Origin: a virus
IMG/VR virus record: IMGVR_UViG_3300010391_000098
Span: 1-46,496 of that record
DNA length: 46,496 nt
Reading direction: 5' to 3' (one strand)
In this document: in pieces, positions 1-7,281 of the stretch
How the letters are laid out: every line of letters starts with the position of its first letter
How positions within the stretch are numbered: position 1 is the stretch's first letter
Program-made: the position numbers and the translations under genes
The notes under the pieces: generated by a model
What the model was told of the DNA's origin: nothing
What the model saw: only the letters and a program-made list of their open reading frames with translations
Databases searched by the model: none

Positions 1-102
1 AGACTGCGGCATGAACAGGAGTAGAAGCCCGCCTAATTTAACCAACATACGTATATTAACAAAGCTAATCAACCAGCAAACCATAGAAGGGAGTAAAACT
101 AA

Positions 103-306
103 ATGCGTATAACCTTAAGAGAAATCATAAAATTGGACAAGAAGTATAAAAAATGGGATGAACACAGATACGTGATAGTATCACCTTCATCTTTGAAAGA
201 TGACTTCCTTATAGAGATAATCCTTATAAACAAAGATGGAAGTTATGACTCCCTTAAAATAACAGCAAACAACAAACCACCGGAGGAAAAGCAAAAATGG
301 AATTAA
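103..306 (+). CDS. Hypothetical 67-aa early protein
   Basis: First complete gene of the rightward early cluster. A GAAGGGAG ribosome binding site lies about eight bases before the ATG. The product is charged (many Lys, Glu, Asp), with no cysteine, signal peptide or membrane segment, and the middle reads as alternating beta-strand. Its 3' end overlaps the next start by 10 bp, as expected in a tightly packed phage operon. I do not recognise the family. Confidence 0.7.
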   Translation: MRITLREIIKLDKKYKKWDEHRYVIVSPSSLKDDFLIEIILINKDGSYDSLKITANNKPPEEKQKWN

Positions 307-461
307 AAGTAAGTGACTCCCGCACAGTCCCAGTTCTTCAAGTACCTCCTGGCTTGGCTATCACTATACTCCAAGCCGCTTTAATCGTTTCTCAATTCCT
401 CACCACTAAAAGATCATTCACTATGGAACAGTGGCTACTCAGCTACAACCAAGGGGAGTAG
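297..461 (+). CDS. Hypothetical 54-aa protein
   Basis: A short gene of 54 codons whose ATG follows GGAGGAAA at good spacing and overlaps the end of the preceding gene. The next gene starts seven bases after its stop. Residues 17-34 are hydrophobic (Pro-Pro-Gly-Leu-Ala-Ile-Thr-Ile-Leu and onward) and could form an amphipathic or short membrane helix. The rest is polar. No family recognised; the packing and binding site are the support. Confidence 0.6.
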   Translation: MELKVSDSRTVPVLQVPPGLAITILQAALIVSQFLTTKRSFTMEQWLLSYNQGE

Positions 462-467
462 CATTAA

Positions 468-806
468 ATGCAAATGCAGATTTGTGCAATATGCCATCGG
501 GCATCCGAGGTACTTATCAGCTATAGGTGCCCGGAATGTGCCGGCGCCTATCTACGCTCCTCTATCGAAGAAAGAACTGCGCTGATGGGCCAAATAAAAG
601 AGCTAGACGATGGGATAAAAGAATTATCAATAGGTCTCCTCCGTTTCGAGAAGAAAATACAGTATCTTTGCCGTTGCGGTGCCTTCTTCTACAGCGTGAG
701 CGAACGGCAGGAGCACCTCTCTTCTCACATAGCTACCGTGAAACCACCAAGCCAGCAACGTCGCCGTGTTGATTTATCCCGATTCCATAAAACGGAGGAG
801 GTATGA
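468..806 (+). CDS. Zinc-finger protein with VDLSRF tail
   Basis: A 112-residue protein. It has CxxC pairs at C6/C9 and C21/C24 forming a probable zinc ribbon, a charged helical stretch at 30-62, and a C2H2-like element (C68, C70, H83, H87). The basic C-terminal tail RRRVDLSRFHKTEE is nearly the same as the tail of the protein at 2472-2702, and resembles that at 44418-44876. AAGGGGAG precedes the ATG. The likely role is nucleic-acid or protein binding in the early phase; target unknown. The shared tail is seen directly, its meaning is not known. Confidence 0.7.
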   Translation: MQMQICAICHRASEVLISYRCPECAGAYLRSSIEERTALMGQIKELDDGIKELSIGLLRFEKKIQYLCRCGAFFYSVSERQEHLSSHIATVKPPSQQRRRVDLSRFHKTEEV

Positions 807-979
807 TGCTACAGAACAAGAAGTGTATGCTTTGTGGACATAATCAAGTGGATCATTTATCAATAGATACTGGAGCATTCATTGAAGAAGGTTGTACAGC
901 AGACAAATACAAATACGAATGCGATTGCCCAGGCTTTCTAGCCACGGAAGAAGACAATGAGACACCAGAGGAAGGCTAG
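803..979 (+). CDS. Small zinc-ribbon-like protein (58 aa)
   Basis: The ATG overlaps the stop of the preceding gene (GTATGATG) and follows GGAGGAGG. Cysteines at 8, 11, 31, 40 and 42 give a CxxC...CxC pattern typical of small phage zinc-binding proteins, and the C-terminus is acidic. It overlaps the J-domain-like gene downstream by 23 bp. An adjacent ATG at 806 is an alternative start. Function unknown. Confidence 0.6.
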   Translation: MMLQNKKCMLCGHNQVDHLSIDTGAFIEEGCTADKYKYECDCPGFLATEEDNETPEEG

Positions 980-1436
980 GCAAGTAACTATAATCGCGTG
1001 GCACGCAGTCTTACACAATTTCATCGTTAAGACTCGCCCGCTTAAGAAAGACGCCGCAAAGCGGTTTGGTCTTGATTTTCGCTTTAAAGCAAATGCTAAG
1101 TTTGATCCACTCCGAAAAATATGGACTATCAAGGAGGATAAACTAAAGATAGCGGAGGAAATATGCCACAACTACTTCGGACCCGATGTCCGGGTAATGC
1201 CTAAAATAGAGCTTAGACTCCCACCATCCGAACAAAAGGACTTCTACGGAATCTTCTGTAGCATCATCGGATATGATGGACCTAAATTATTAGTAGAAGA
1301 AGCACATAGAAAATGGCGCTTTGCCATGTCCCGCCTTCACCCCGACTTGGCGAATGGAAACGCGACTCAAGCCGCCGCGCTTAATGAGGCTTGGCGGGAA
1401 GTTAAAATAGCATTAGCAGAAGAGAGGCGGGAATGA
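957..1436 (+). CDS. J-domain-like (DnaJ-type) protein
   Basis: A 159-residue protein. The C-terminal half has a J-domain-like helix-HPD-helix arrangement: a basic helix near residues 112-127, His-Pro-Asp at 128-130, then a helix ending LNEAWREVKIAL. In DnaJ proteins the HPD motif stimulates the Hsp70 ATPase. The N-terminal half (residues about 28-80) is a separate, unrecognised basic alpha/beta segment. With a GroES homologue 1.6 kb downstream, the phage may tune host chaperones during replication or assembly. The HPD element is placed C-terminally, unlike classical DnaJ, and homology rests on the motif and its flanking helices only. Confidence 0.6.
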   Translation: MRHQRKARQVTIIAWHAVLHNFIVKTRPLKKDAAKRFGLDFRFKANAKFDPLRKIWTIKEDKLKIAEEICHNYFGPDVRVMPKIELRLPPSEQKDFYGIFCSIIGYDGPKLLVEEAHRKWRFAMSRLHPDLANGNATQAAALNEAWREVKIALAEERRE

Positions 1437-1493
1437 ATAAGGCGGAGTTTCTCCATGGCAGCTAGTGCAAGCCTAGGCTAGCAGGAGCAATGA

Positions 1494-1679
1494 ATGAAAC
1501 GATTTACGCTGGATCAGATCGAAGAGGCAATGGAAAACGGCATCGGCTTTTGTGTCGCGTGCGGGTCCGAGAGGGCTTGCTGCGAACCCGACGCTTGCAA
1601 CTACGAATGCGAGGAATGCGGTAAAAGACAGGTATTCGGGGCGGAGGAATTGCTGGTCATGGGAGCTGTCAGAGTATGA
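1494..1679 (+). CDS. Zinc-ribbon microprotein (61 aa)
   Basis: CAGGAGCA lies just ahead of the ATG. Seven cysteines (20, 23, 29, 30, 35, 39, 42) are arranged as two CxxC knuckles with extra cysteines between, behind a short N-terminal helix. This fits a zinc ribbon that binds DNA, RNA or a host protein. The family is not recognised. Confidence 0.65.
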   Translation: MKRFTLDQIEEAMENGIGFCVACGSERACCEPDACNYECEECGKRQVFGAEELLVMGAVRV

Positions 1680-1756
1680 TCGGAAGAGGCGGAGGTGGAA
1701 GCCACCATCATCAAATAGTAACTCCAGATGATAGAAAGGAGAAAAAAGATGAATAA
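1676..1756 (+). CDS. Possible 26-aa micro-ORF, Gly/His rich
   Basis: ATG overlaps the preceding stop and the frame ends just inside the next gene, which suits translational coupling. It would encode a Gly4-Ser-His3 N-terminal stretch followed by a charged tail. GGGAG lies rather far upstream. No homology is recognised; it may be only a leader or a chance frame. Confidence 0.2.
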   Translation: MIGRGGGGSHHHQIVTPDDRKEKKDE

Positions 1757-2372
1757 TGATTTCGATAATACAAAAGCAAATGAACTAGCGAAGAAAAAAG
1801 AACACTTAGCTATAATTTTAGATAAGAGCGGTTCTATGAGTTCTTCCTTCTCTTCTCGGCATATAAAGAGCCGCATTCATTGCGCATGGGAAGCCGCCAT
1901 CGCAATTGTCTCCTCTACAGATGATGTTATCACAGAACTATCGGTGATAGCATTCGACACGAAGATCTTCAAAGTTTGCGAAAAGATGGATTCTATCTCG
2001 ATACTTACTGTACTTAATCTGTTCGAAGCCGATGGAGGCACCGCACTTGGCGCCGCTATCAACGCAGGCATTAGTATAGATGCCAATCGTTTAATCATAT
2101 TAACCGACGGCTATCCAGATTCGGAAGCAGCTACTATAGCCGCCGCCACGGAAGCCGCGGCCCGTAGCATTAAAATAGATACAATCGGCATTGGTGAATC
2201 AAATGACATCCTTCTGAAGGAAATATCGAAGATGACTAATGGCATCTTCAAACATCCCAACTCCCCAGAGGAACTAATCCAGCACTTCGTTCAACTAGAA
2301 ACAAAGAATCGTTTGATGATAACTTACCTGGCCGATCCGTTATCCCCATGGAAGGAGAAATCTAATGCTTAA
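1749..2372 (+). CDS. von Willebrand factor A (VWA) domain protein
   Basis: A single-domain VWA protein of 207 residues. The metal-ion-dependent adhesion site is complete: D25-x-S27-x-S29 after a hydrophobic strand, T98 in GGTALG and D120 in LTDGYPD. The rest follows the Rossmann-like alternation of strands and helices. VWA domains bind protein partners through a Mg ion and often pair with MoxR-type AAA+ ATPases. No such ATPase is seen next to it. ATG at 1749 is preferred over ATG at 1728 because AAAGGAG lies just upstream of it. It sits among zinc-ribbon genes; the partner is unknown. Confidence 0.85.
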   Translation: MNNDFDNTKANELAKKKEHLAIILDKSGSMSSSFSSRHIKSRIHCAWEAAIAIVSSTDDVITELSVIAFDTKIFKVCEKMDSISILTVLNLFEADGGTALGAAINAGISIDANRLIILTDGYPDSEAATIAAATEAAARSIKIDTIGIGESNDILLKEISKMTNGIFKHPNSPEELIQHFVQLETKNRLMITYLADPLSPWKEKSNA

Positions 2373-2475
2373 CTTAATTCTAAATATCATAGCGGTTTGC
2401 TTTCTGCTTATTTCACTCGGACTAATCATTTCAGCTACTAGAACGCTTCGCAGACTGAATAAGAAGGAAGAATGA
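2365..2475 (+). CDS. Single-span membrane microprotein (36 aa)
   Basis: ATG lies inside the end of the VWA gene behind GGAG, and the stop overlaps the next ATG. Residues 3-23 are continuously hydrophobic (Leu, Ile, Val, Phe), followed by a basic tail with RTLRRLNKK, giving one membrane helix with a cytoplasmic C-terminus by the positive-inside rule. Function unknown. The coupling to the VWA gene suggests the two may act together, which is inference. Confidence 0.55.
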   Translation: MLNLILNIIAVCFLLISLGLIISATRTLRRLNKKEE

Positions 2476-2702
2476 TAGTTAATTCAAAAGGGACAACGGC
2501 ACCGTTCGTTCGTTTCGCGCCTAAAGATTTTCTAGCTATGACGAACGCGGAACGGCTATCATTCCTAGAGAAGATTCGCGGTCGCCGTGAGCAGCGGGAA
2601 AAGCCGCCGCGCGTTGCTGCTTCCGCAGCTAAATCGAAAACTATAAAAAAGAGAAGAGGCGTAGATTTATCTCGCTTCTCTAAAACTGAGGAGGAACTAT
2701 GA
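2472..2702 (+). CDS. Basic protein with VDLSRF tail (76 aa)
   Basis: Starts at an ATG overlapping the previous stop, behind AAGGAAG. The N-terminal half reads VRFAPKDFLAMTNAERLSF, then a Lys/Arg-rich, probably disordered middle, then the tail KKRRGVDLSRFSKTEEEL. That tail matches the C-terminus of the zinc-finger protein at 468-806. A shared basic tail with invariant VDLSRF suggests a common docking partner. Otherwise unrecognised. Confidence 0.65.
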   Translation: MIVNSKGTTAPFVRFAPKDFLAMTNAERLSFLEKIRGRREQREKPPRVAASAAKSKTIKKRRGVDLSRFSKTEEEL

Positions 2703-3028
2703 CCAAAGATGAATTCATGCAGGAAGTTAGTAACATAAAGGAGGGCTGGTCCATTTTAGTAGTAGAATATCAGCAGCGATCTCGGCAGCTAATTAGATAT
2801 AAATTGGACGGCCCCGAATTCGATTGGTTCAAACTTTGTCCAATAACTGTTGTACTTTATAACAAGACGAGGAATAAAGACAACCTGGACAACTCTATCC
2901 ATACGCAAGCTCATGCACTCAATTTGTCCTTTCATTTAGCTAACCGAATTATACGCGCCTCGGATGATTTCCATCACTACCCCGACAGTTTTCGAGAAGA
3001 ACTCTTAAAAGCATGCAATCTTCCATAA
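2699..3028 (+). CDS. Hypothetical 109-aa protein
   Basis: Overlaps the previous gene by four bases (GAACTATGA) behind GAGGAG. A mixed alpha/beta soluble protein with a beta-like N-terminal half and a helical C-terminal half, one Cys near the middle, and no membrane segment. Its end overlaps the GroES gene by 16 bp, indicating co-translation. Family not recognised. Confidence 0.65.
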   Translation: MTKDEFMQEVSNIKEGWSILVVEYQQRSRQLIRYKLDGPEFDWFKLCPITVVLYNKTRNKDNLDNSIHTQAHALNLSFHLANRIIRASDDFHHYPDSFREELLKACNLP

Positions 3029-3300
3029 AGCTTCGACCAATCGGCCCAAAGATTCTAGCTCGACGGATAGGGGAGGTAGAGCAAACTAGAAGTGGGCTCT
3101 ACCTTCCATCCAATGCCAGAGAACGTCCACAATTGGCTGTAGTAGTAGCCGTCGGCTCGTATTGGGATGGTTCCACACTTGACATTAAAGTAGGCTCTAC
3201 TATCATCTTCCCACGATTCCATGACCGTACCATTCGCATAAACGGAGAAGAACTACTCATCTTCGAGTGGAGGGAGCCTTATGCAGTATTGGAGGAATAG
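3013..3300 (+). CDS. GroES-like co-chaperonin (Cpn10)
   Basis: The 95-residue product spans a full Cpn10 domain: LRPIGPKILARR at the N-terminus, a mobile-loop equivalent TRSGLYLP that would contact GroEL, AVVVAVG, VGSTIIFPRF and the terminal strand EELLIFEWREPYAVLEE. Cpn10 caps GroEL and widens or shapes the folding chamber; phage versions such as T4 gp31 serve capsid folding. No GroEL is encoded, so it would work with host GroEL. The start overlaps the upstream gene. Confidence 0.9.
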   Translation: MQSSIKLRPIGPKILARRIGEVEQTRSGLYLPSNARERPQLAVVVAVGSYWDGSTLDIKVGSTIIFPRFHDRTIRINGEELLIFEWREPYAVLEE

Positions 3301-3302
3301 CG

Positions 3303-3575
3303 ATGATAAGCAAACCAACTGAAGAAGAACTACAGAAAATGCTCGACTCTGAGTGGCGACAAGCGTACTACGTACAAAAGGACAGATGCAGTATTGCTGA
3401 AAAGCTTCTTCATCGTGTTCTTGAGGTAAGTGGCAATTATGATAAATTACCAGAGATGCGCGTATATATACTCGCCGCTAGTGCCTTAGTCCATCTTTGC
3501 GGTCCGGAGAAAAATTGCAAACTTGCGAAATATAGAGCCGAGGTAATCGAGAAGTTTGAACTATTAAGCAAATGA
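3303..3575 (+). CDS. Hypothetical 90-aa helical protein
   Basis: ATG at 3303 follows GGAGGA in the last codons of the GroES gene; an upstream in-frame ATG lies inside that gene and is less likely. The protein is mostly helical and charged, with two widely spaced cysteines and no membrane segment. It overlaps the nuclease gene by four bases. Not recognised. Confidence 0.65.
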   Translation: MISKPTEEELQKMLDSEWRQAYYVQKDRCSIAEKLLHRVLEVSGNYDKLPEMRVYILAASALVHLCGPEKNCKLAKYRAEVIEKFELLSK

Positions 3576-4483
3576 TTAACTTCGACAAGATAGAATGGTA
3601 CGATAATTCCAGAATTACCAAGATTCTGGAGTGCCCCCGCCGAGCATATTATGAGCAAATCTACAACGGCGGCTTAGCTTACCCCGTGTCCGCAGGAGCC
3701 AACATCGGTAGCGCATTCCACGCCGCCATCGCAAGATACTACCACCCCCACGACTGGACAATTCTAACAGAGTACGAAAGGCGGCAGAAAGCCCTATCCG
3801 AATTCGAGAAGCAGCACAGTTTCTACTTCTCTAGTAGAGAACCGGAACGGCGGCACACCCTAGATCGCTGTCTGCAGATACTTGGCCATTACTTCGACGC
3901 TTACTTATTTGAAGATCGAATCTGGCGGCCCATCGAAATCGAACTCTTCGCTATCTTTGAAATAAAGCCAGAGAAGAATGAAGACTTCCAGTCGTTCTAC
4001 TTCGCTATGCGCGCCGATGGCGTCTTCGAGCACACTAAGCTTAAGCATCTCTATGTCTTAGAGAATAAAACAACAAAATCAATTAGAGGCGAAGTAGATC
4101 GCCTAACCGTAAACCGGCAGACAACCGGCTATACATACGGCCTTCGTCTATGGAACACCAAGGTAGAAGGCGTCCTAGCCAACATTATCTTAATAGCCGT
4201 AGAGAAGCTAGATTGCCGAAGGGAGGTATTCAAGAAGACGGAAGCCGAGCTAGCATCATGGCGTAAGCAGACGATAAATATAGTACAAGACTGGAGAAAA
4301 AAGAAACTCTCTCTAGACGGCGAATTATCCCACATTCTTGATACCTTCTATCAGAATGATCGTCAATGTACAACATATGGCATTTGCCCCTTCTTCAAAG
4401 CTTGCCAATTTAACGCCCCTATTATGCTAACGGGAATGGAGAAAAATACATGGACTCCACTACAGGTGAAAGAGTACCCTTGA
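3572..4483 (+). CDS. Cas4/RecB-like PD-(D/E)XK nuclease with Fe-S cysteines
   Basis: A 303-residue exonuclease-type protein of the PDDEXK_1 group. Visible core: H50 in GSAFH, D149 in RADGV, E164-x-K166 in VLENKT, and a following helix with Gln183/Tyr190. Four cysteines fit a 4Fe-4S cluster: C21 in CPRRAYYE and C266, C272, C278 in the C-terminal CTTYGICPFFKAC. This matches Cas4/AddB C-terminal nucleases, which resect DNA 5'-3' or 3'-5'. It is next to a Sak4-like ATPase and DUF669-like protein, so a recombination or replication-fork role is likely. No cas genes or CRISPR array are present. Confidence 0.85.
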   Translation: MINFDKIEWYDNSRITKILECPRRAYYEQIYNGGLAYPVSAGANIGSAFHAAIARYYHPHDWTILTEYERRQKALSEFEKQHSFYFSSREPERRHTLDRCLQILGHYFDAYLFEDRIWRPIEIELFAIFEIKPEKNEDFQSFYFAMRADGVFEHTKLKHLYVLENKTTKSIRGEVDRLTVNRQTTGYTYGLRLWNTKVEGVLANIILIAVEKLDCRREVFKKTEAELASWRKQTINIVQDWRKKKLSLDGELSHILDTFYQNDRQCTTYGICPFFKACQFNAPIMLTGMEKNTWTPLQVKEYP

Positions 4484-4653
4484 TATTCTTCTGCGAATGC
4501 AGTCATCCGGAGAAACCATATCATCTAATGCCGCGTTTAGATGGCGATGAATACGGCTTTAAAGAAACATGGCCTTGTACAGCTTGCCCCTGTAAAGATT
4601 TCAGGGAAGAGGAGTGTGATGCAGTATATGAAGAATGCAAAGAGGCATATTAG
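4450..4653 (+). CDS. Cys-rich zinc-binding microprotein (67 aa)
   Basis: Starts inside the nuclease gene behind TGGAGAAA. It has seven cysteines (15, 17, 43, 46, 48, 56, 63) including CxC, CxxC and a CEEC-like tail, and a hydrophobic start (VPLIFF). Probably a metal-binding accessory protein; partner unknown. Overlaps the next gene by 35 bp. Confidence 0.55.
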   Translation: MDSTTGERVPLIFFCECSHPEKPYHLMPRLDGDEYGFKETWPCTACPCKDFREEECDAVYEECKEAY

Positions 4654-4891
4654 ATTGTGCGGCTGGCTCTTTCAGTTTATAATATTGCCCCCGACTTGCA
4701 TACCCGACCGATATATCATATTCCTCTGCTCCCCTCAGTGTTCAGAGAGATACAACGCAGTAGATGGCTCCTGCGAGATTAGTGAACTAATATGCCGCGG
4801 CGGCGGCTCCGCTGGCTGCCGCCTCGATAATCTAAAACCCCCAATAGACGGAGACTCAATCAGAATCCGCTTTGAAGAAGGAAGGAAGTAA
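4619..4891 (+). CDS. Cys-rich hypothetical protein (90 aa)
   Basis: ATG at 4619 follows AGAGGAG and is preferred over an ATG at 4541, which would overlap the preceding gene almost completely. A basic N-terminus leads into a hydrophobic stretch at residues 13-26, then several cysteines (CSPQC, then single Cys residues) and an acidic/basic tail. Possibly a membrane-linked or disulfide/zinc protein. Family unknown. Part of its sequence (4838-4857) resembles the untranslated spacer at 7532-7551. Confidence 0.5.
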   Translation: MQYMKNAKRHIRLCGWLFQFIILPPTCIPDRYIIFLCSPQCSERYNAVDGSCEISELICRGGGSAGCRLDNLKPPIDGDSIRIRFEEGRK

Positions 4892-4892
4892 A

Positions 4893-5084
4893 ATGACAGG
4901 TAAGCAACTTTATGAACTTTTATTAGATCGTCTAAATAAAAGTCGTGGAAAACAATTTTCAAAACAACAAGTTGCCTTCATCATTAGAGAAACCTACATA
5001 ACCCTTCTAGAGGAGGAAACTGTTTCTAATAACCCAAAACTAACCTACAATGCCTTGCTTATGGAGGAAAAGGAAAGAAGATGA
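4893..5084 (+). CDS. Hypothetical 63-aa helical protein
   Basis: ATG at 4893 has the GAAGGAAGG binding site; a TTG 21 bases upstream is in frame but lies within the previous gene. The product is a basic/acidic helical protein without Cys or membrane segments. It overlaps the ATPase gene by four bases, so it is probably co-translated with the recombination module. Not recognised. Confidence 0.65.
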   Translation: MTGKQLYELLLDRLNKSRGKQFSKQQVAFIIRETYITLLEEETVSNNPKLTYNALLMEEKERR

Positions 5085-5908
5085 GACAAAATCTATCTGA
5101 GATAGCTCTAAATAAATCAAGTCTTATCATGATCTTTGGTAGCCCGAAAACTGGGAAGACAACTTCCTCTGCTTCTCTAGCTAATCTTTTAATCAAGAAG
5201 TTAAGCATAGAAGGGACAATTTGGTACTTCGACTTCGATGGTGGCGACGCTATCCAACCTTTCATTCGACATCTTGATCCGGAAGTAGCCCAACGAGTGA
5301 TCCGCTATTTCTACGCACCCAAAGGAGGAGATAAAGTAGGCGCGACAGAATTTCGCCCCCGTGGACAAGGCCGCGATATCTTTCTTGACTTCCTTTCTGA
5401 CTTTAATCGAGTATATGATCTCATAGACCAGGACACGGGACGCTGGAAAACTAAGAAAGAGCACGAAGCACCCTGTCTTATCATTTACGATTCAATGACT
5501 TCCCTACAAGATATCATCCTCGATTTCGTTCTCTGTATGGTAGGACACGATCTAGGAGCACCGAAGACAGACTCACGGAGCGACTACGGAAAACAAATGT
5601 CGAAGATAGTTGAAATAGTAGAATCAGCGAAATCAGTACCCTGTTCTCATGTATTCATAGCACATGAGAAAGTAACTCAGAACGAACTAACGTCAGAACT
5701 TCGGATAGATCCAGACTTCACCGGAAAGCTGGCTGCGGAAATCTCCGCCTACTTTGGAACCGTCCTTTATTCAAAGACACGGAAGAATGGGCAGAAAATT
5801 GATTACCTATGGCAAACCATGTCAGATGGCTGGATCAAGTCCGTTGGCGCCCGTCCGAAAGATAATCTCCCACTGGAGATGCCACAAGACTTTGAGCTAC
5901 TATTATGA
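5081..5908 (+). CDS. Sak4-like RecA-fold ATPase (AAA_24 type)
   Basis: A 275-residue ATPase. Walker A is GSPKTGKTT near residues 20-28, and Walker B is CLIIYDS about 110 residues later. A conserved strand HVFIAHEK and the terminal strands LWQTMSDGWIK follow the pattern of phage AAA_24/Sak4 single-strand annealing or RecA-like proteins. It would promote strand annealing or recombination together with the upstream Cas4-like nuclease and the downstream DUF669-like protein, a pairing commonly seen in phages. ATG overlaps the previous stop and GGAAAGG precedes it. Confidence 0.8.
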   Translation: MRQNLSEIALNKSSLIMIFGSPKTGKTTSSASLANLLIKKLSIEGTIWYFDFDGGDAIQPFIRHLDPEVAQRVIRYFYAPKGGDKVGATEFRPRGQGRDIFLDFLSDFNRVYDLIDQDTGRWKTKKEHEAPCLIIYDSMTSLQDIILDFVLCMVGHDLGAPKTDSRSDYGKQMSKIVEIVESAKSVPCSHVFIAHEKVTQNELTSELRIDPDFTGKLAAEISAYFGTVLYSKTRKNGQKIDYLWQTMSDGWIKSVGARPKDNLPLEMPQDFELLL

Positions 5909-6075
5909 GACCTCCGATCGCGTGCCGCCATTGTAAGAAGCCGACTGCTTACTTCCGCACTAAGCAAATTTGGGCAGGACTCGCGTATATGAGCTACTAC
6001 TGCAGCGTCTGTAACCGATATACGGAAGCGCGCGTCTCTACAAAAGCGGAAGCAGAGGAGGAGGAAGAAGAATAA
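5905..6075 (+). CDS. Zinc-ribbon microprotein with acidic tail (56 aa)
   Basis: Starts by ATGA overlap with the ATPase stop. CRHC (C7, C10) and CSVC (C33, C36) make a classic four-Cys zinc ribbon, followed by a run of six glutamates at the C-terminus. The acidic tail could mimic nucleic acid or block an interface. Family unknown. Confidence 0.65.
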   Translation: MRPPIACRHCKKPTAYFRTKQIWAGLAYMSYYCSVCNRYTEARVSTKAEAEEEEEE

Positions 6076-6088
6076 GAAAGGAAAATAA

Positions 6089-6223
6089 ATGTCAATTAGA
6101 GGGCCACCTGGGTGTATATTTATACAAAGATTCATCCAAATAGAAATGCGGGGGTGCGGACTCCAAAGAAGCGCAATAAACAAGAAGGGAAAAGAAAATG
6201 GAACTCATTCTTTCAAACGATGA
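6089..6223 (+). CDS. Possible 44-aa basic peptide
   Basis: ATG follows AAAGGAAA and the frame overlaps the next gene by 26 bp. The sequence is basic with two cysteines and no recognisable family. It fills an otherwise empty 110-bp space between well-supported genes, but codon pattern alone does not prove that it is translated. Confidence 0.3.
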   Translation: MSIRGPPGCIFIQRFIQIEMRGCGLQRSAINKKGKENGTHSFKR

Positions 6224-6380
6224 GGAAATTCTTCTAGGAGAGATGACTGAAAGTGGGAAGCTTAGTCTTCGCATTCTATACCAAACTGCGTCCGAAGCAT
6301 GGTTAGAAAAAGAAGTACTTCTAGATGAAGAGGGTATTCAGGTACTAACCGATCTGCTCGAATCAAATAAGGAGGACTAA
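6198..6380 (+). CDS. Hypothetical acidic protein (60 aa)
   Basis: AGAAGGGAAAAG precedes the ATG. A strongly acidic protein with about a dozen Glu and several Asp residues, a probable beta hairpin, then a terminal helix (VLTDLLESNKED). Such small acidic early proteins often inhibit host enzymes, but no family is recognised. It stops two bases before the DUF669-like gene. Confidence 0.65.
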   Translation: MELILSNDEEILLGEMTESGKLSLRILYQTASEAWLEKEVLLDEEGIQVLTDLLESNKED

Positions 6381-6382
6381 AG

Positions 6383-6907
6383 ATGCCCCGTGTAACATCG
6401 GATCTTAAGAATGTAACCATATTCCAACCATACCCGAAAAATGTCTACAAAGCCGCCATTCGGGAGTGTAATCTAACGAAATCACAGCAATCTAACCCGA
6501 TGATAGAACTTCGGTGGAGAATTATAGAAGGCGAATTTTCTGGGAAAGATATGCCACCGGAGCCGCGCCGCTTTGACCGTATTGTCTTAAGTGGCACGAA
6601 CAAAGAAGGGAAAGATATCATTCCCTACAGTCTCGTTAATCTCATAGAAGCTACTAAGATTCCATGGAGCTGCCTAGAATGCGCTGCTGACTTCAACAAC
6701 GGAGAGAGCTTCTACCGTTCCGATGGAACCGATGGCTTGGATAAGAAGAATATCTACTGTCCAAAGTGCCGCAACACACTCCACATTGCCTATGATACCA
6801 ACGATTTCATAGGGAAAACAGCTATAATCGCTATTGATGTAGAGCCGCCAACACCGACGTTCGATAGGGAGAGTAATGTAGTAAAGGGCTACGCTCCAGC
6901 GGCCTAA
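6383..6907 (+). CDS. DUF669-like ssDNA-binding/recombination accessory protein with zinc insert
   Basis: The 174-residue protein begins with a beta-barrel-type pattern (YKAAIRECNLTKSQQSNPMI, then LRWRIIEGEFSGK and FDRIVLSG). This is typical of phage DUF669-like proteins encoded next to Sak4-type ATPases and thought to bind single-stranded DNA. A four-Cys zinc ribbon (C97, C100, C126, C129) is inserted near the C-terminus. The tail ends in a proline-rich strand. The position after the ATPase supports a recombination/replication role. The assignment rests on pattern and context. Confidence 0.6.
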   Translation: MPRVTSDLKNVTIFQPYPKNVYKAAIRECNLTKSQQSNPMIELRWRIIEGEFSGKDMPPEPRRFDRIVLSGTNKEGKDIIPYSLVNLIEATKIPWSCLECAADFNNGESFYRSDGTDGLDKKNIYCPKCRNTLHIAYDTNDFIGKTAIIAIDVEPPTPTFDRESNVVKGYAPAA

Positions 6908-6962
6908 CTGGTAGAAATGGGGGAGGGAAGTAGTTGCTTCTCTCCCCCTGGGAGGAAAGAGG

Positions 6963-7151
6963 ATGTGTTGCCCAAAGTGTGGAAGCTCCCAAGTATCTAC
7001 GGAGAAGACACTCTCCCAGAACCACAAAAAACTGCCGCGAATTCTACGTGGCCAGAATCTAACATACCGCCGTCACATTTGCGAGAAATGTTCAAGTAGA
7101 TTCGGGGGTGTGGAAATTCTACTGGATTACTACAAGGAGATTAAAAGATAA
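6963..7151 (+). CDS. NrdR-type zinc-ribbon protein (62 aa)
   Basis: MCCPKCGSSQV at the N-terminus and YRRHICEKCSSRF at residues 35-47 reproduce the zinc ribbon of NrdR-like regulators (C3, C6, C40, C43). The ATP-cone of NrdR is absent, so this is a stand-alone ribbon, perhaps a DNA-binding regulator. GGGAGGAAAGAGG directly precedes the start. Confidence 0.65.
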   Translation: MCCPKCGSSQVSTEKTLSQNHKKLPRILRGQNLTYRRHICEKCSSRFGGVEILLDYYKEIKR

Positions 7152-7152
7152 T

Positions 7153-7281
7153 ATGACTGACGAGTTAGTATTTCTCACCATTGGTATTGTAATAGGCTTC
7201 CTACTTCGGGTCGTCTTCGATCCACTACTACGAGAACGAAAGAAGGAGAAACCAAATGTCCGGAAAGACTTCAACATCTGA
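7153..7281 (+). CDS. Single-span membrane microprotein (42 aa)
   Basis: N-terminal acidic residues (TDE), then a hydrophobic helix at 5-22, then a basic tail RERKKEKPNVRK. The topology is N-out, C-in by the positive-inside rule. AAGGAG lies about 14 bases upstream, a little far. It overlaps the next gene by 26 bp. Function unknown. Confidence 0.5.
   Translation: MTDELVFLTIGIVIGFLLRVVFDPLLRERKKEKPNVRKDFNI

Noticed and set aside
3572-4483. CRISPR-associated Cas4 in a cas operon
   Set aside because: Cas4-like motifs are present but without any cas neighbours or repeats; better read as a recombination nuclease.
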